From: Alphaproteobacteria bacterium
Lineage (GTDB): Bacteria; Pseudomonadota; Alphaproteobacteria; Geminicoccales; Geminicoccaceae
Assembly (NCBI GenBank): GCA_030431615.1
Contig: JAUIID010000028.1
Location: 1-36,621, forward strand
Direction: 5' to 3'
Length of the DNA: 36,621 nucleotides
In this document: piece after piece, positions 15,903 through 23,877 of the stretch
Layout: the number at the start of each line of letters is the position of its first letter
How positions within the stretch are numbered: the stretch's first letter is position 1
Program-made: the position numbers and the translations under genes
Notes under the pieces: generated by a model
The model's database searches: none
What the model saw: the letters and a program-made list of their open reading frames with translations, nothing else
What the model was told of the DNA's origin: nothing

Positions 15903-16541
15903 ATGTTGACCCATGAGCAGATCTGGCGGGGCGTCGATCGGCTTGCTCTGCACAACGCCTTGACCCCTTCCGGCCTCGCCAAGCGAGCCGGCCTCGATCC
16001 GACGACATTCAACAAGAGCAAGCGGATCACCCACGAAGGCAAGCAGCGCTGGCCGAGCACGGAGAGCATATCCAAGATTCTGGAAGCGACTCAGACGACC
16101 TTCGTGGATTTCGTTGGGCTCATTGATCAGGACACAGCCGTCACCACCAGCCCAGGTGACATGCGCCTGAAGTCGATCCGCCTGTCCGCGCTGTCCGAGA
16201 AGAATTTTGATTCAGCAGGCTTCCCGAACTCTCACGATTGGGAGGATATCGAGTTTCCGCAAATAGAAGATTCTCATTCTTACGTGATAGAAATAGACAA
16301 GAGCAGCAAGAACTCCTTCCTTCGCTCGGGCGACCTGGTGGTCGTAGCGCCGTCAAGCAGCGTCAGGCGTCATGATCGCGTTCTGGCATTCACCAGCGAA
16401 GGCAGCATGCATTTCGGAGTCCTGAAGAAAAAGACCGCCTCTCAGATTACCATCCAGCCTTTTGACAACACAAGCAATGACTATACGATTTCCACCGCCA
16501 CCGTGTCTTGGATCTCCAGGATAGTATGGATAGGAGGATAG
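15903..16541 (+). CDS. S24/LexA-like helix-turn-helix repressor lacking the catalytic lysine
   Basis: A 212-residue two-domain regulator. The N-terminal half is a helix-turn-helix (LTPSGLAKRAGLDPTTFNKS at about 20-39, then RWPSTESISKILEAT). The C-terminal half (about 126-212) matches the S24/LexA autocleavage fold: YVIEIDKSSKNSFLRSGD with Ser135 at the nucleophile position, then DLVVVAPSSSVRRHDRVLAF. Where relatives carry the dyad lysine (context xxMAKxL), this protein has HFGVL, with Gly172. It may therefore not self-cleave in the SOS response. Strong ribosome site GGAGG before the ATG at 15903. Divergent from the virion operon, with a palindromic operator between them. Confidence 0.85.
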   Translation: MLTHEQIWRGVDRLALHNALTPSGLAKRAGLDPTTFNKSKRITHEGKQRWPSTESISKILEATQTTFVDFVGLIDQDTAVTTSPGDMRLKSIRLSALSEKNFDSAGFPNSHDWEDIEFPQIEDSHSYVIEIDKSSKNSFLRSGDLVVVAPSSSVRRHDRVLAFTSEGSMHFGVLKKKTASQITIQPFDNTSNDYTISTATVSWISRIVWIGG

Positions 16542-16861
16542 GTCCTCCATCGGCGAGTGAATATTTCTGATTGATTTTTGCACCTGCAGGTCGTTGTGCG
16601 GCTGACGCTTGGCGCATGAGGAAACGTGACCAGGGCGGCGACCGCCGGCAGGCGTGCCGCTCGTCCAACATGACATCTCGTAGCCCCGGGCCATCGCCTT
16701 CGTCACTCGGCGCAATATGATCGTTATACACCGCCACCGACCCCCTGCCGAGAGATCGGGCGCAGGCGAAATCGGCACGAGGCCCCAAGACTGGCTTGTG
16801 CGGACATTCGTCCTGCGGCAGTTTTCAGGCACACCTGTTCGGCTTGAAAGGGAGGCAAGGC
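16542..16861. other. Intergenic region between repressor and amidase genes (320 bp)
   Basis: This is the right border of the phage-like module. It begins AT-rich then becomes GC-rich. It holds a 10-bp palindrome ACCTGCAGGT and a 5-bp-arm hairpin GGCGG-CGA-CCGCC, neither followed by a T-run. A TATGAT word near 16715 could be a -10 but has no fitting -35. No tRNA, integrase fragment or att-like repeat shared with 6772-6972 beyond 8-bp matches was found. Frames through it are not protein-like. Confidence 0.5.
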
Positions 16862-18349
16862 ATGTCGGCATTGGATCAGTTCGCCTGCAACTCGGCGAGT
16901 GCATTAGCGGCGCAGATCCGTGCCCGCAAAGTGTCGCCGGTCGAGGTCATGGATGCGACCATTGCCCGAATCGAGGCACGCAACCCGAGCCTGAACGCCT
17001 TCGTCTTCACCGACTTCGACGGCGCGCGGGCATCGGCCCGCAAGGCCGAGCAGGCGATCATGTCCGGTGCTGCCATCGGTCCCTTGCATGGCGTGCCGAC
17101 CGCCATCAAGGACCTCTTCGACTTCAAGCCCGGCTGGCCGGCCACGCTCGGCGGCGTGCGCGCGATGAAGGACTGGCGGCCGGACATGACCTGTCCGTTC
17201 ACCGAGCGGATGGAAGCCGCAGGTGCCATCGTTGTCGGCAAGTGCAACAGCCCGACGATGGGTTTCCGCGGCGTCTGCGACAACTACCTCTTCGGTCCTA
17301 CCGCCAACCCCTTCGACACCACCCGCAATCCGGGCGGCTCGTCGGGCGGCAACGCGGCGGCCGTCGCGGACGGGCTGGTGCCCATCGCCGAGGGTACGGA
17401 CGGTGGCGGATCGATCCGCATTCCGGCCTCCTGGTCCGGCATCTTCGGCTTCAAGGCGGCCTTCGGGAGGGTGCCGATCAATTCCCGTCCCGACGCGTTC
17501 ACACCATCCAATTGCTTCGTCCACGAGGGGCCGCTCGCCCGCAACGTCGAGGACGCGGCGCTCGTGATGTCGGTGATCGGTGGCTACGACAGCCGCGATC
17601 CGCTGAGCCTGCCCGACAACGTGGACTATCTGGGCGCCACGCGGCGCTCGATCGAGGGCATGCGCATCGCCTGGACGCCAGATTATGGCGTATTCCCCGT
17701 GGAGCCGGCGATCGTCGAGACCTGTCGCGAGGCGCTCAAGGCCTTCGAGGCGGCCGGGGCTGTCGTCGAAGAGGTCGATTTCGGCATCAAGCGGCATCAC
17801 CTCGAACTCGCCGAGCTCTGGTGCAAGCTGATCCTGCCCCTGAACGTCGTTTCCTTCGAGACCTTCAAGGCGAACGGCATCGACCTTCTGGCCGACCACC
17901 GCGACGACTTTCCCACTCAGTTCCTCGAATGGATCGACCGCGCCTACGGGATGTCGCTTCTCGACCACCTGAACAACATGAAGGTGCGCACCGAGATCAA
18001 CGACGCCGTCCAGGCAGTGCTCGACAACCACGACCTCATCGTTTCGCCGACGCTGGCGGCCCTGCCGGTCAAGAACGGCACGGACGGCAACACGCTGGGT
18101 CCGGCCGAGATCAACGGCGAGAAGGTCGAGCGGCTGATCGGCTGGTGCATGACTTATTTCTTCAATTTCACCGGCAATCCGGCCGCCTCGATTCCGGCCG
18201 GCCTCGCCCCCGGCAACCTGCCGGTGGGCCTGCAGATCGTCGGCCGTCGCTATGCCGATGCCGACGTGTTCGCCGCGAGCGCCATGTTCGAGCGGATCAG
18301 GCCCTGGGCTGACAGCTACCGGATCCCGGAGGCACGGGCCCTCTCCTGA
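16862..18349 (+). CDS. Amidase signature family hydrolase
   Basis: A 495-residue cytoplasmic amidase that hydrolyses a carboxamide to acid plus ammonia or amine. The Ser-cisSer-Lys triad is visible: Lys83 in AIKDLFD, cis-Ser160 in [12 protein letters not shown], and nucleophile Ser184 in [13 protein letters not shown]. The usual Thr of TGGS is Gly here, a mild variation. ATG at 16862 has GGGAGG 8 nt upstream; an earlier in-frame start at 16796 is unlikely. It is not in a gatCAB context, so a role in small-amide catabolism is more likely than tRNA amidation. It converges on a dimethylformamidase-like gene, sharing a 34-bp hairpin between the two stops. Substrate unknown. Confidence 0.9.
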   Translation: MSALDQFACNSASALAAQIRARKVSPVEVMDATIARIEARNPSLNAFVFTDFDGARASARKAEQAIMSGAAIGPLHGVPTAIKDLFDFKPGWPATLGGVRAMKDWRPDMTCPFTERMEAAGAIVVGKCNSPTMGFRGVCDNYLFGPTANPFDTTRNPGGSSGGNAAAVADGLVPIAEGTDGGGSIRIPASWSGIFGFKAAFGRVPINSRPDAFTPSNCFVHEGPLARNVEDAALVMSVIGGYDSRDPLSLPDNVDYLGATRRSIEGMRIAWTPDYGVFPVEPAIVETCREALKAFEAAGAVVEEVDFGIKRHHLELAELWCKLILPLNVVSFETFKANGIDLLADHRDDFPTQFLEWIDRAYGMSLLDHLNNMKVRTEINDAVQAVLDNHDLIVSPTLAALPVKNGTDGNTLGPAEINGEKVERLIGWCMTYFFNFTGNPAASIPAGLAPGNLPVGLQIVGRRYADADVFAASAMFERIRPWADSYRIPEARALS

Positions 18350-18361
18350 GACCTGGCTTGC

Positions 18362-18395
18362 GATCCAGCACCGTTCAGCGGAACGGTGCTGGATC
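18362..18395. terminator. Perfect 15-bp hairpin between convergent amidase and dimethylformamidase genes
   Basis: Arms GATCCAGCACCGTTC and GAACGGTGCTGGATC with the loop AGCG. It includes the last codons and the stop (18377-18375) of the minus-strand gene. Symmetry means both transcripts would fold here, as for a bidirectional terminator or a convergent-transcription barrier. No T-run follows, so termination may need Rho or the hairpin may only protect 3' ends. Confidence 0.65.
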
Positions 18396-20588
18396 CAGGA
18401 ATCGCCTCAACACATTGCCGGTGATCTTCGAGACGTTGTTGTCATAGCCGTTCCACGAAAGGCTGCCGCACCACGCGATCGAGCCGGTGGCGAAGACCGC
18501 GCCACCGGCTGCCGTGTCATAGAATGTCATGTCGGCGCGCACGTTTGGATGCTCGGAACCCTTGAGGTTGGGCGGAACGACGCCGAATTCCTCGTTGACC
18601 AGCATGATGATGTCGCTGTGCGCTTCAGAGCTCGCGAGGACCAAGGTGTGTGGCGGCGTGCCGAGGTCATGGCGGACGGCATCCAGCTCGAGCCCTGCCG
18701 CACCGCCGCCGATCAGGCCGAAGTCACCGATGATCTCGCCGTCGACGCCATCGAAGACGAAGGCCGCCCGTGGGTCGTGGCTGTCGGGCTGCCGGCGATA
18801 GTAGGAGCAGATATCGAAGCCCTGAGCCATGAAGCCGATGCCGAGCAACGCCTGCGGCGGCCGTCCCTGGCGGCGCCAGAGCCCGCCATACTCGCCGGTA
18901 AAGCTGTGGTGGTACTCGCCCGGATCGGCCTCCCAGGTGCGAATGCCGTCCTCGGCCCGGCGCACCTCGATGACGCCGTCTAGCTCGTCGTGAAAGGCGA
19001 TCCGCCAGTACCAGCCATTGGCGGCAACGTACATGAGCCGGCCGCCCCGATCGATCCAGGCGCGCATCGCGTCCCACATCCGGGTCGAGTGGTACTCGGG
19101 GTGCGTGCCGGTGATTACCACCTGGTAGGGCTCGAGAAGGGCAAGACCTTCTGCGTGCAGGTCCTCGTCGGTGATGACGTCGAACTCGACCTCCATGTAG
19201 CTCTCGAGCCAGTCGGTGATGTGGAGGTCGGCGTTGAACTGCCAGAGGCCCGAACCTGTGGCGCCCAGCCACGAGCTGTATTTCGGCCGCATGTTGAGGA
19301 TCGGTCGGTGCCGGGAAGAGTAGCAGACGCCACTGCCGTCGGCGTGGCGGTCATAAAGCGAGAGGCCCAGCTCGGGGTGGTCATGCAGGAAGATGTCGGC
19401 CGGTTGGTAGGTGACCAGCCGGCCGATCACCATCTCGGCCGCCTCGCCCCTGATATGGTTCTGATCGTTGGCATAGGCCATGTACGCAGCGGTCGGTGCC
19501 AGGAAGGCCAGCTTCGGCCGGTTGCGATCGCCCCGCCTCGGACGGACGAAGAACGGAATCAGATCCTCCTGCGTGCCGTCCTCCGCGTCGCCGCACCAGA
19601 CATGTGCCGCATAGACGCCGGAGCGAAGGTCGTCCGGCACCGTGAAGGCGAAGTCGGTGGACCAGCCGGCGTCATGCAGGTCGTCGGCGTGGAAATGAAT
19701 GGCGCCATAATGCTCGGGCTTTCGCCACCAGCACATCTCTTCGCCGCTCCAGCACCAGCCCTTCATCGCCCGCGCCGGCATCTGCTCGAGCCGACCTTCG
19801 AGCTTGTGCGGGCCGACATCATGAATGCGCGTCGTGCGCGTTCCCTCGGCAAAATCGAAGGCTGCAACCAGATCGGGCAGGAGATCGGCCGCCAGCGGCC
19901 GGACCAGAAGCGCCTCGAGGCGCTCCGGCGACAGGGCGCAGGCGAGCAGGCGCGGGCTGTCGATCTTGCCGTTGAGATGGTTCCGGCGCGGGTTGCCTTC
20001 GGCCGCGATCAGCAGCTCCGCATCAGCGAGGCCGGGTCCCTTGGCCGTGGCGCTCACCATGGCGGCGTCCGGCGCTCCCGGATAGCCATGCAACGGACGC
20101 TGGATCAGCGTCGCCCTGCCGCTCGCAGCATCGAAGGTCAGCGCGGCCAGATACCAGTGACGCTTGAGCAGCGGTGCGTCGCTCTCGAGCGTCGTCGAGC
20201 CGACGCGGCCGGTGAGCCCGCACTTCTCGCCGATGGCCAGAACCAGATCCTCGCCGAGCGCCAGGATCGCCTGACGTCCCTTGGCCGGCGTGGTCGGCCA
20301 GACCATGGCCAGCAGCGTGAAGCTCTCCAGCGCAGCGAAGGCTGGATGATGCGGGACCACGCCAGAGGAGCCCGCTTCGATCGGCTGGTTCCTGCCCTGG
20401 TACTCTCCCTCGATCGCCGATGGCACGACGACGTGCTTGTAGCCCGGGCCATCCGGGTTGGCGTCCCCGTGAATGAGCCGCACGATCTCGGCGCGAAAGC
20501 GCTGCCCCTCGAAGGCGCTGACCTTGAATTCGATCACCTCGCCCGGGGCGACGCTGAACCTGTCGGCATATCCAAGGAGCTCCAGCAT
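18375..20588 (-). CDS. N,N-dimethylformamidase-like large (catalytic) subunit
   Basis: A 737-residue protein similar in architecture to the large subunit of dimethylformamidase (about 760 residues in Paracoccus), which hydrolyses DMF to formate and dimethylamine with a mononuclear iron held by two Tyr and one Glu. Residues 75-250 form a LamG-like beta sandwich (LLAMVWPTTPAKGRQAIL onward). A Rossmann-like/amidotransferase-type core follows from about 358 (KLAFLAPTAAYMAYANDQNH). Candidate iron ligands by spacing are Tyr372, Tyr412 and Glu498 (in GTHPEYHS); this is inference. ATG overlaps the small-subunit stop as TGATG. The natural substrate may be another N-substituted formamide or amide. Confidence 0.85.
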   Translation of the reverse strand: MLELLGYADRFSVAPGEVIEFKVSAFEGQRFRAEIVRLIHGDANPDGPGYKHVVVPSAIEGEYQGRNQPIEAGSSGVVPHHPAFAALESFTLLAMVWPTTPAKGRQAILALGEDLVLAIGEKCGLTGRVGSTTLESDAPLLKRHWYLAALTFDAASGRATLIQRPLHGYPGAPDAAMVSATAKGPGLADAELLIAAEGNPRRNHLNGKIDSPRLLACALSPERLEALLVRPLAADLLPDLVAAFDFAEGTRTTRIHDVGPHKLEGRLEQMPARAMKGWCWSGEEMCWWRKPEHYGAIHFHADDLHDAGWSTDFAFTVPDDLRSGVYAAHVWCGDAEDGTQEDLIPFFVRPRRGDRNRPKLAFLAPTAAYMAYANDQNHIRGEAAEMVIGRLVTYQPADIFLHDHPELGLSLYDRHADGSGVCYSSRHRPILNMRPKYSSWLGATGSGLWQFNADLHITDWLESYMEVEFDVITDEDLHAEGLALLEPYQVVITGTHPEYHSTRMWDAMRAWIDRGGRLMYVAANGWYWRIAFHDELDGVIEVRRAEDGIRTWEADPGEYHHSFTGEYGGLWRRQGRPPQALLGIGFMAQGFDICSYYRRQPDSHDPRAAFVFDGVDGEIIGDFGLIGGGAAGLELDAVRHDLGTPPHTLVLASSEAHSDIIMLVNEEFGVVPPNLKGSEHPNVRADMTFYDTAAGGAVFATGSIAWCGSLSWNGYDNNVSKITGNVLRRFLDPAPFR

Positions 20589-20887
20589 CAGTTCAGTTCC
20601 TCACCGGTGAGCGCCTTCCAGCGAAGCTTGAAGACCGCCCATTCCGCCTCCTCGCGACTGGTGAAGACGTGGTCGTGCAGGATTTCGATCGGTCGCTGCC
20701 TGTCGCCGTGGATCGCGAGCTTCCATTCCCGGAAGGGCTTGGTGCAGACCAGCACGTACTTGCCGTCGAGCGGGACGCAGCGCATGCGGTTGAGGATGCG
20801 CAGCAGGCCGGGGCTGTGGCGGCCATAGGGGTTCTGCCGGAACTCGTCGACGAGCATCCGGTCCTCGGGCTGGATCTGGTAGCGCAT
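20588..20887 (-). CDS. N,N-dimethylformamidase-like small subunit
   Basis: A 99-residue basic protein beginning MRYQIQPEDRMLVDEFRQNP, with GLLRILNRMRCVPLDGKYVL and KPFREWKLAIHGD, matching in size and position the small helical subunit of dimethylformamidase, which packs on the large subunit. ATG at 20887 is chosen because upstream text to 20959 is Arg/Ser-rich antisense of the neighbour; the ribosome site is weak. It starts 25 nt after the Gfo/Idh gene stop and overlaps the large-subunit start by 1 nt, so the two subunits are almost certainly made together. Confidence 0.82.
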   Translation of the reverse strand: MRYQIQPEDRMLVDEFRQNPYGRHSPGLLRILNRMRCVPLDGKYVLVCTKPFREWKLAIHGDRQRPIEILHDHVFTSREEAEWAVFKLRWKALTGEELN

Positions 20888-20912
20888 GAGTTGGTCGTTC
20901 CGGTTCGCGAGA

Positions 20913-22004
20913 CTAGAGCGAGATCGCCCGCTCCTCGTCGATACTCTGCTGGGCGGCAAGGACGATGCGCAGGGAATTCACCGCATCAGCCATGCTGTCG
21001 GTGAGGTCGACGTCGTTGACGATGGCGTCCAGGAACATCTGCTGCTCACGCTCGCAGAGCTCCTGGTGGTCGGGTTCGTCCTCGGTCGAGACCCATTCAT
21101 CGGGCCTCGTGAAGTTGTTCTCCGCATCGATCTGGCTGTGGTGGAGCTTGATCGCGTTGGTCTTGGTGTGCTGGTCGATGTCGGCCGAATCGGAGACCTT
21201 GTCGGACTTGGCCTCGTTCTGGCCCTCCTGGGGCTTGTAGGCGATCGAGGCAGCGCCGTTCGGTCCCCAGACGTCCTTCACGAAATAGGCGACCTCCGAC
21301 ATCATCGGCCCCCAGCCGGCCTCGTACCAGCCGACCGAGCCGTCGTCGAAGGTGACGTGCAGGTGGCCGTAGTTCTGCACCTTCGTCTCGGCGCTGAGCT
21401 TCGCACCGATGCCGTGGACGCGCACCGGCTTCGCCCGGGTCATCTGGCACATCACGTCGACATAGTGGACCCCGCAATCGACGATCGGCGTGAGGCTCTC
21501 CATGAGCGCCTTGTGCCAGTTCCAGGCCGGCCCGGAGGATTGCTGATTGAGGTTCATCCGCATGACGAGCGGCTTGCCGAGGCCGTGCGCCATCTCGACG
21601 AACTTGGACCAGGCCGGATGGACGCGAAGGATGTAGCCGAGAACCAGCTTCCTGTTCTTCTCCTTCGCCTTGGCGACGACCCGTTCGGCGTCGGCATTGT
21701 TGGTCGCGATGGGCTTTTCCATGAAGACGTGGCAGCCAGCGTCCATGGCCCGGATCGCGTAATCCGCATGGGTGTCGGGATAGGTGTTGATCGAGACAGC
21801 CTGCGGCCTGGTCTCATCGAGCGCGGTCGCGAAATCGTTGAAGCGGGGGTAGGCGGCGAGCTCGTCAGGCAGCTTCGTCTCCGGCCCCATCGAGCGGCTG
21901 ACAAGGCCGACCAGCTCGAATCCCGGGTTGCGATGATAAGCCTTGGCGTGGCTGGCACCCATGTTGCCGACCCCGACGACGAGCACCCGTACCGGCTCTG
22001 CCAT
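20913..22004 (-). CDS. Gfo/Idh/MocA family NAD(P)-dependent oxidoreductase
   Basis: A 363-residue oxidoreductase. The N-terminal Rossmann domain has VVGVGNMGASHAKAY at 9-23 and the family EKP motif in VFMEKPIATN at about 94-103. The C-terminal alpha/beta half has DCGVHYVDVM with the catalytic-type Asp/His. Known members oxidise sugars, inositols or related polyols and reduce carbonyls. GGAGGGGG lies just before the ATG at 22004. It leads the operon with the dimethylformamidase-like subunits, so its substrate may be linked to the same N-substituted compound; that is inference. Divergent from the ABC importer across about 190 bp. Confidence 0.88.
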   Translation of the reverse strand: MAEPVRVLVVGVGNMGASHAKAYHRNPGFELVGLVSRSMGPETKLPDELAAYPRFNDFATALDETRPQAVSINTYPDTHADYAIRAMDAGCHVFMEKPIATNNADAERVVAKAKEKNRKLVLGYILRVHPAWSKFVEMAHGLGKPLVMRMNLNQQSSGPAWNWHKALMESLTPIVDCGVHYVDVMCQMTRAKPVRVHGIGAKLSAETKVQNYGHLHVTFDDGSVGWYEAGWGPMMSEVAYFVKDVWGPNGAASIAYKPQEGQNEAKSDKVSDSADIDQHTKTNAIKLHHSQIDAENNFTRPDEWVSTEDEPDHQELCEREQQMFLDAIVNDVDLTDSMADAVNSLRIVLAAQQSIDEERAISL

Positions 22005-22182
22005 GACGTCCCCCCTCCGTTGCTGGCCGCCATGTTACGCACCGGCCGGCGCGCGGCAAGGCCCGGGTCGGCCTGCCTGCAGCCAGGCTGCGAGCGACGC
22101 TATCTTGCCACAGCGTGCGAGGCGCTTGCCGGGCCATCTTGACGGATGATGCGCGCTCGGTGACCTTGATGCGTGGGAGCAT

Positions 22183-22187
22183 AGGAG
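22183..22187 (+). promoter_or_regulatory. Ribosome binding site selecting a TTG start
   Basis: AGGAG 8 nt before TTG at 22196. It decides in favour of TTG over the in-frame ATG at 22169, which has only a poor site, and gives the usual length for this ATPase family. Confidence 0.65.
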
Positions 22188-22195
22188 CCTGCGCC

Positions 22196-22978
22196 TTGAG
22201 CCAGAACGGGCAGCCCAAGCTGGCGGTAGCCAACGCGTCGAAATTCTACGATACGGGCACGGGCAAGGTGCACGCGCTCGACGACTTCTCGATGGAGGTG
22301 CAGGAGGGCGAGCTTGCCTGCCTGCTCGGCCCCTCGGGTTGCGGCAAGTCCACGCTGCTCTGGGCGATGGCGGGGCTGCACGGCCTGTCGGCGGGCGAAA
22401 TCCGTCTCGACGGGCGACCGGTGACCAGACCGAACCCGCAGATCGCCATGGTCTTCCAGGAGGCGAACCTCCTGCCCTGGCGCAACCTCATCAAGAACAT
22501 CGAGCTGCCGTTCGAGATTCGCGGCCAGCGCCCGGACCAGGCGCGCATCGATGCCCTGCTGGCGGAGGTCGGGCTGGCCGGGTTCGAGAGCAAGATGCCG
22601 CGCGAGCTTTCGGGTGGCATGCAGCAACGGGCGTCGATTGTCAGGGCGCTCTCGGTCGATCCGTCACTGCTCCTCATGGACGAGCCGTTCGGCGCCCTCG
22701 ATGCCTTCACCCGGGACGAGATGAACCTGCTGATCCAGCAGATCTGGATGGAGACGAAGAAGACCGTCGTCTTCATCACCCACAACATCGCCGAGGCGGT
22801 CTTCCTGGCCGACCGGGTCTTCGTGATGAGTGCGAGACCGGGCCGCCTCGCGCGGATCTTCGAGATCGACCTGCCGCGGCCACGTGGCCTCGAAGTGCTG
22901 ATGGCGCCCCACTTCATCGAGCTCGTCGGTGAGATCAAGGGCTCGATCGATCACAAGCCGCAAGTTCAGGCGGCCTAG
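22196..22978 (+). CDS. NitT/TauT-type ABC importer ATP-binding protein (SsuB/TauB-like)
   Basis: A 260-residue ABC ATPase that powers uptake of a small sulfonate, nitrate, amide or pyrimidine-like solute. Walker A LLGPSGCGKST at 43-53 (Lys51), Q-loop VFQEANLLPW near 86-95, signature LSGGMQQR at 138-145, Walker B LLLMDEPFGALD at 158-169, and the switch His in VFITHN. The first gene of a three-gene operon, 15 nt before the permease. Start is TTG at 22196 (see ribosome site). The adjoining divergent amide-hydrolysing genes suggest an amide or formamide substrate, but this family's specificity cannot be read from the ATPase. Confidence 0.92.
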   Translation: MSQNGQPKLAVANASKFYDTGTGKVHALDDFSMEVQEGELACLLGPSGCGKSTLLWAMAGLHGLSAGEIRLDGRPVTRPNPQIAMVFQEANLLPWRNLIKNIELPFEIRGQRPDQARIDALLAEVGLAGFESKMPRELSGGMQQRASIVRALSVDPSLLLMDEPFGALDAFTRDEMNLLIQQIWMETKKTVVFITHNIAEAVFLADRVFVMSARPGRLARIFEIDLPRPRGLEVLMAPHFIELVGEIKGSIDHKPQVQAA

Positions 22979-22993
22979 GAGCACAAGAGCGTC

Positions 22994-23851
22994 ATGGCGA
23001 GCGTCGATCGCGAGCTCAGGGACAAGATCCCCACCTTCGAGAAGGCCGGCACACAGGCCGCCGAGGTCGGCAACTGGTCGAGCGCAGCGTCGACACTGTC
23101 GATTCTCAAGGGTGGCCGCGACGCGACCCTGATCGCCATCACCGCGATCATCGTCTTCGGCGGTGCCGAGTTGCTGCTGCGGCTCCTGGAAGTGCCCACC
23201 TACATCGCGCCGACCCCGTCACAGGTGGTATGGGCGCTGATCGCTGACTTCCCGCATATCGGGCCGCATATCGGCTACACGCTGATCGAGCTCGTCACCG
23301 GCTTCGCGATCGGCGCCTCGATTGGCTTCGTGCTGGCGGCCGTGATCACCCAGTTCCCGCTGGTCGAGAAGATCGTGGCTCCCTACATCCTGCTGCTCGT
23401 GACGACGCCGATGCTGGCGCTCGTGCCGCTCCTCATCCTTAAGTTCGGCTTTGGCTTCACGCCGCGAATCATCGCTGTGGCGCTGGCCTCCGGCCCGATG
23501 GTGATGATCAACGCGGCGACCGGGTTTCGCCGCACCGACCTCGCGAAGATCGCCCTGGCGCGCAGCTTCGGTGCCTCGACGCTGCAGATCTTCCTGAAGA
23601 TCCGCATTCCCATGGCAATGCCGATGGTCATCGTCGGCTTGATGATCGGCTCGATCTTCGGCCTCCTGACGGCCGTGGGTGCAGAGATGGTCGGCGGCTC
23701 GTTCGGGCTCGGCAATCGCCTGACCTACTACTCGTCGCTGATCCAGATGCCGCAGTTCTTCGCCTGCATCCTCGTGCTCGCGATCATCGGCATCTCGATC
23801 TATGTTTTCTTCTTCTGGGTCGGCAAGAAATGGGCGAGCTGGGAAAGCTGA
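22994..23851 (+). CDS. NitT/TauT-type ABC importer permease
   Basis: A 285-residue inner-membrane protein with a cytoplasmic 40-residue N-terminal extension and about six hydrophobic segments (for example LIAITAIIVFGGAELLLRLL, VLAAVITQF, YILLLVTTPMLALVPLLIL, VIVGLMIGSIFGLLTAV, FACILVLAIIGISIYVFFFW). The coupling loop is present as FRRTDLAKIALARSFGAS (EAA-like), which docks on the ATPase. It lies between ATPase and binding-protein genes, in the usual order for this transporter class. A 26-nt gap to the binding-protein gene contains its ribosome site. Confidence 0.9.
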   Translation: MASVDRELRDKIPTFEKAGTQAAEVGNWSSAASTLSILKGGRDATLIAITAIIVFGGAELLLRLLEVPTYIAPTPSQVVWALIADFPHIGPHIGYTLIELVTGFAIGASIGFVLAAVITQFPLVEKIVAPYILLLVTTPMLALVPLLILKFGFGFTPRIIAVALASGPMVMINAATGFRRTDLAKIALARSFGASTLQIFLKIRIPMAMPMVIVGLMIGSIFGLLTAVGAEMVGGSFGLGNRLTYYSSLIQMPQFFACILVLAIIGISIYVFFFWVGKKWASWES

Positions 23852-23877
23852 TCGCCCGAACAAAGGGAGAAACAGGG

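Larger units (their letters stand above)
6973..16541. mobile_element. Compact T7-like (podoviral) prophage module or remnant
   Basis: Nine minus-strand genes run from a small unknown protein (start 15798) through portal, Bbp19-like protein, scaffold, capsid, small structural protein, two tail-tube proteins and a gp14-like protein to large terminase. A divergent S24-type repressor lies at the head. Gene order follows T7 (gp8, 9, 10, 11, 12, 14, 19), but gp15/16-like core proteins, tail fibre, holin/lysin, small terminase, DNA and RNA polymerases and integrase are all absent. Reading frames are all intact. Stretches near 8200-8490 and 16230-16320 are visibly richer in A+T than the host DNA. I found no tRNA and no convincing flanking att repeats. 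The boundaries given are gene boundaries only. Confidence 0.8.

Noticed and set aside
6772-16861. attL/attR direct repeats flanking the phage module
   Set aside because: Comparing 6772-6972 with 16542-16861 by eye gave only 7-8-bp matches such as GCATGAGG and GAGAGATC, which are expected by chance. No tRNA end is present.
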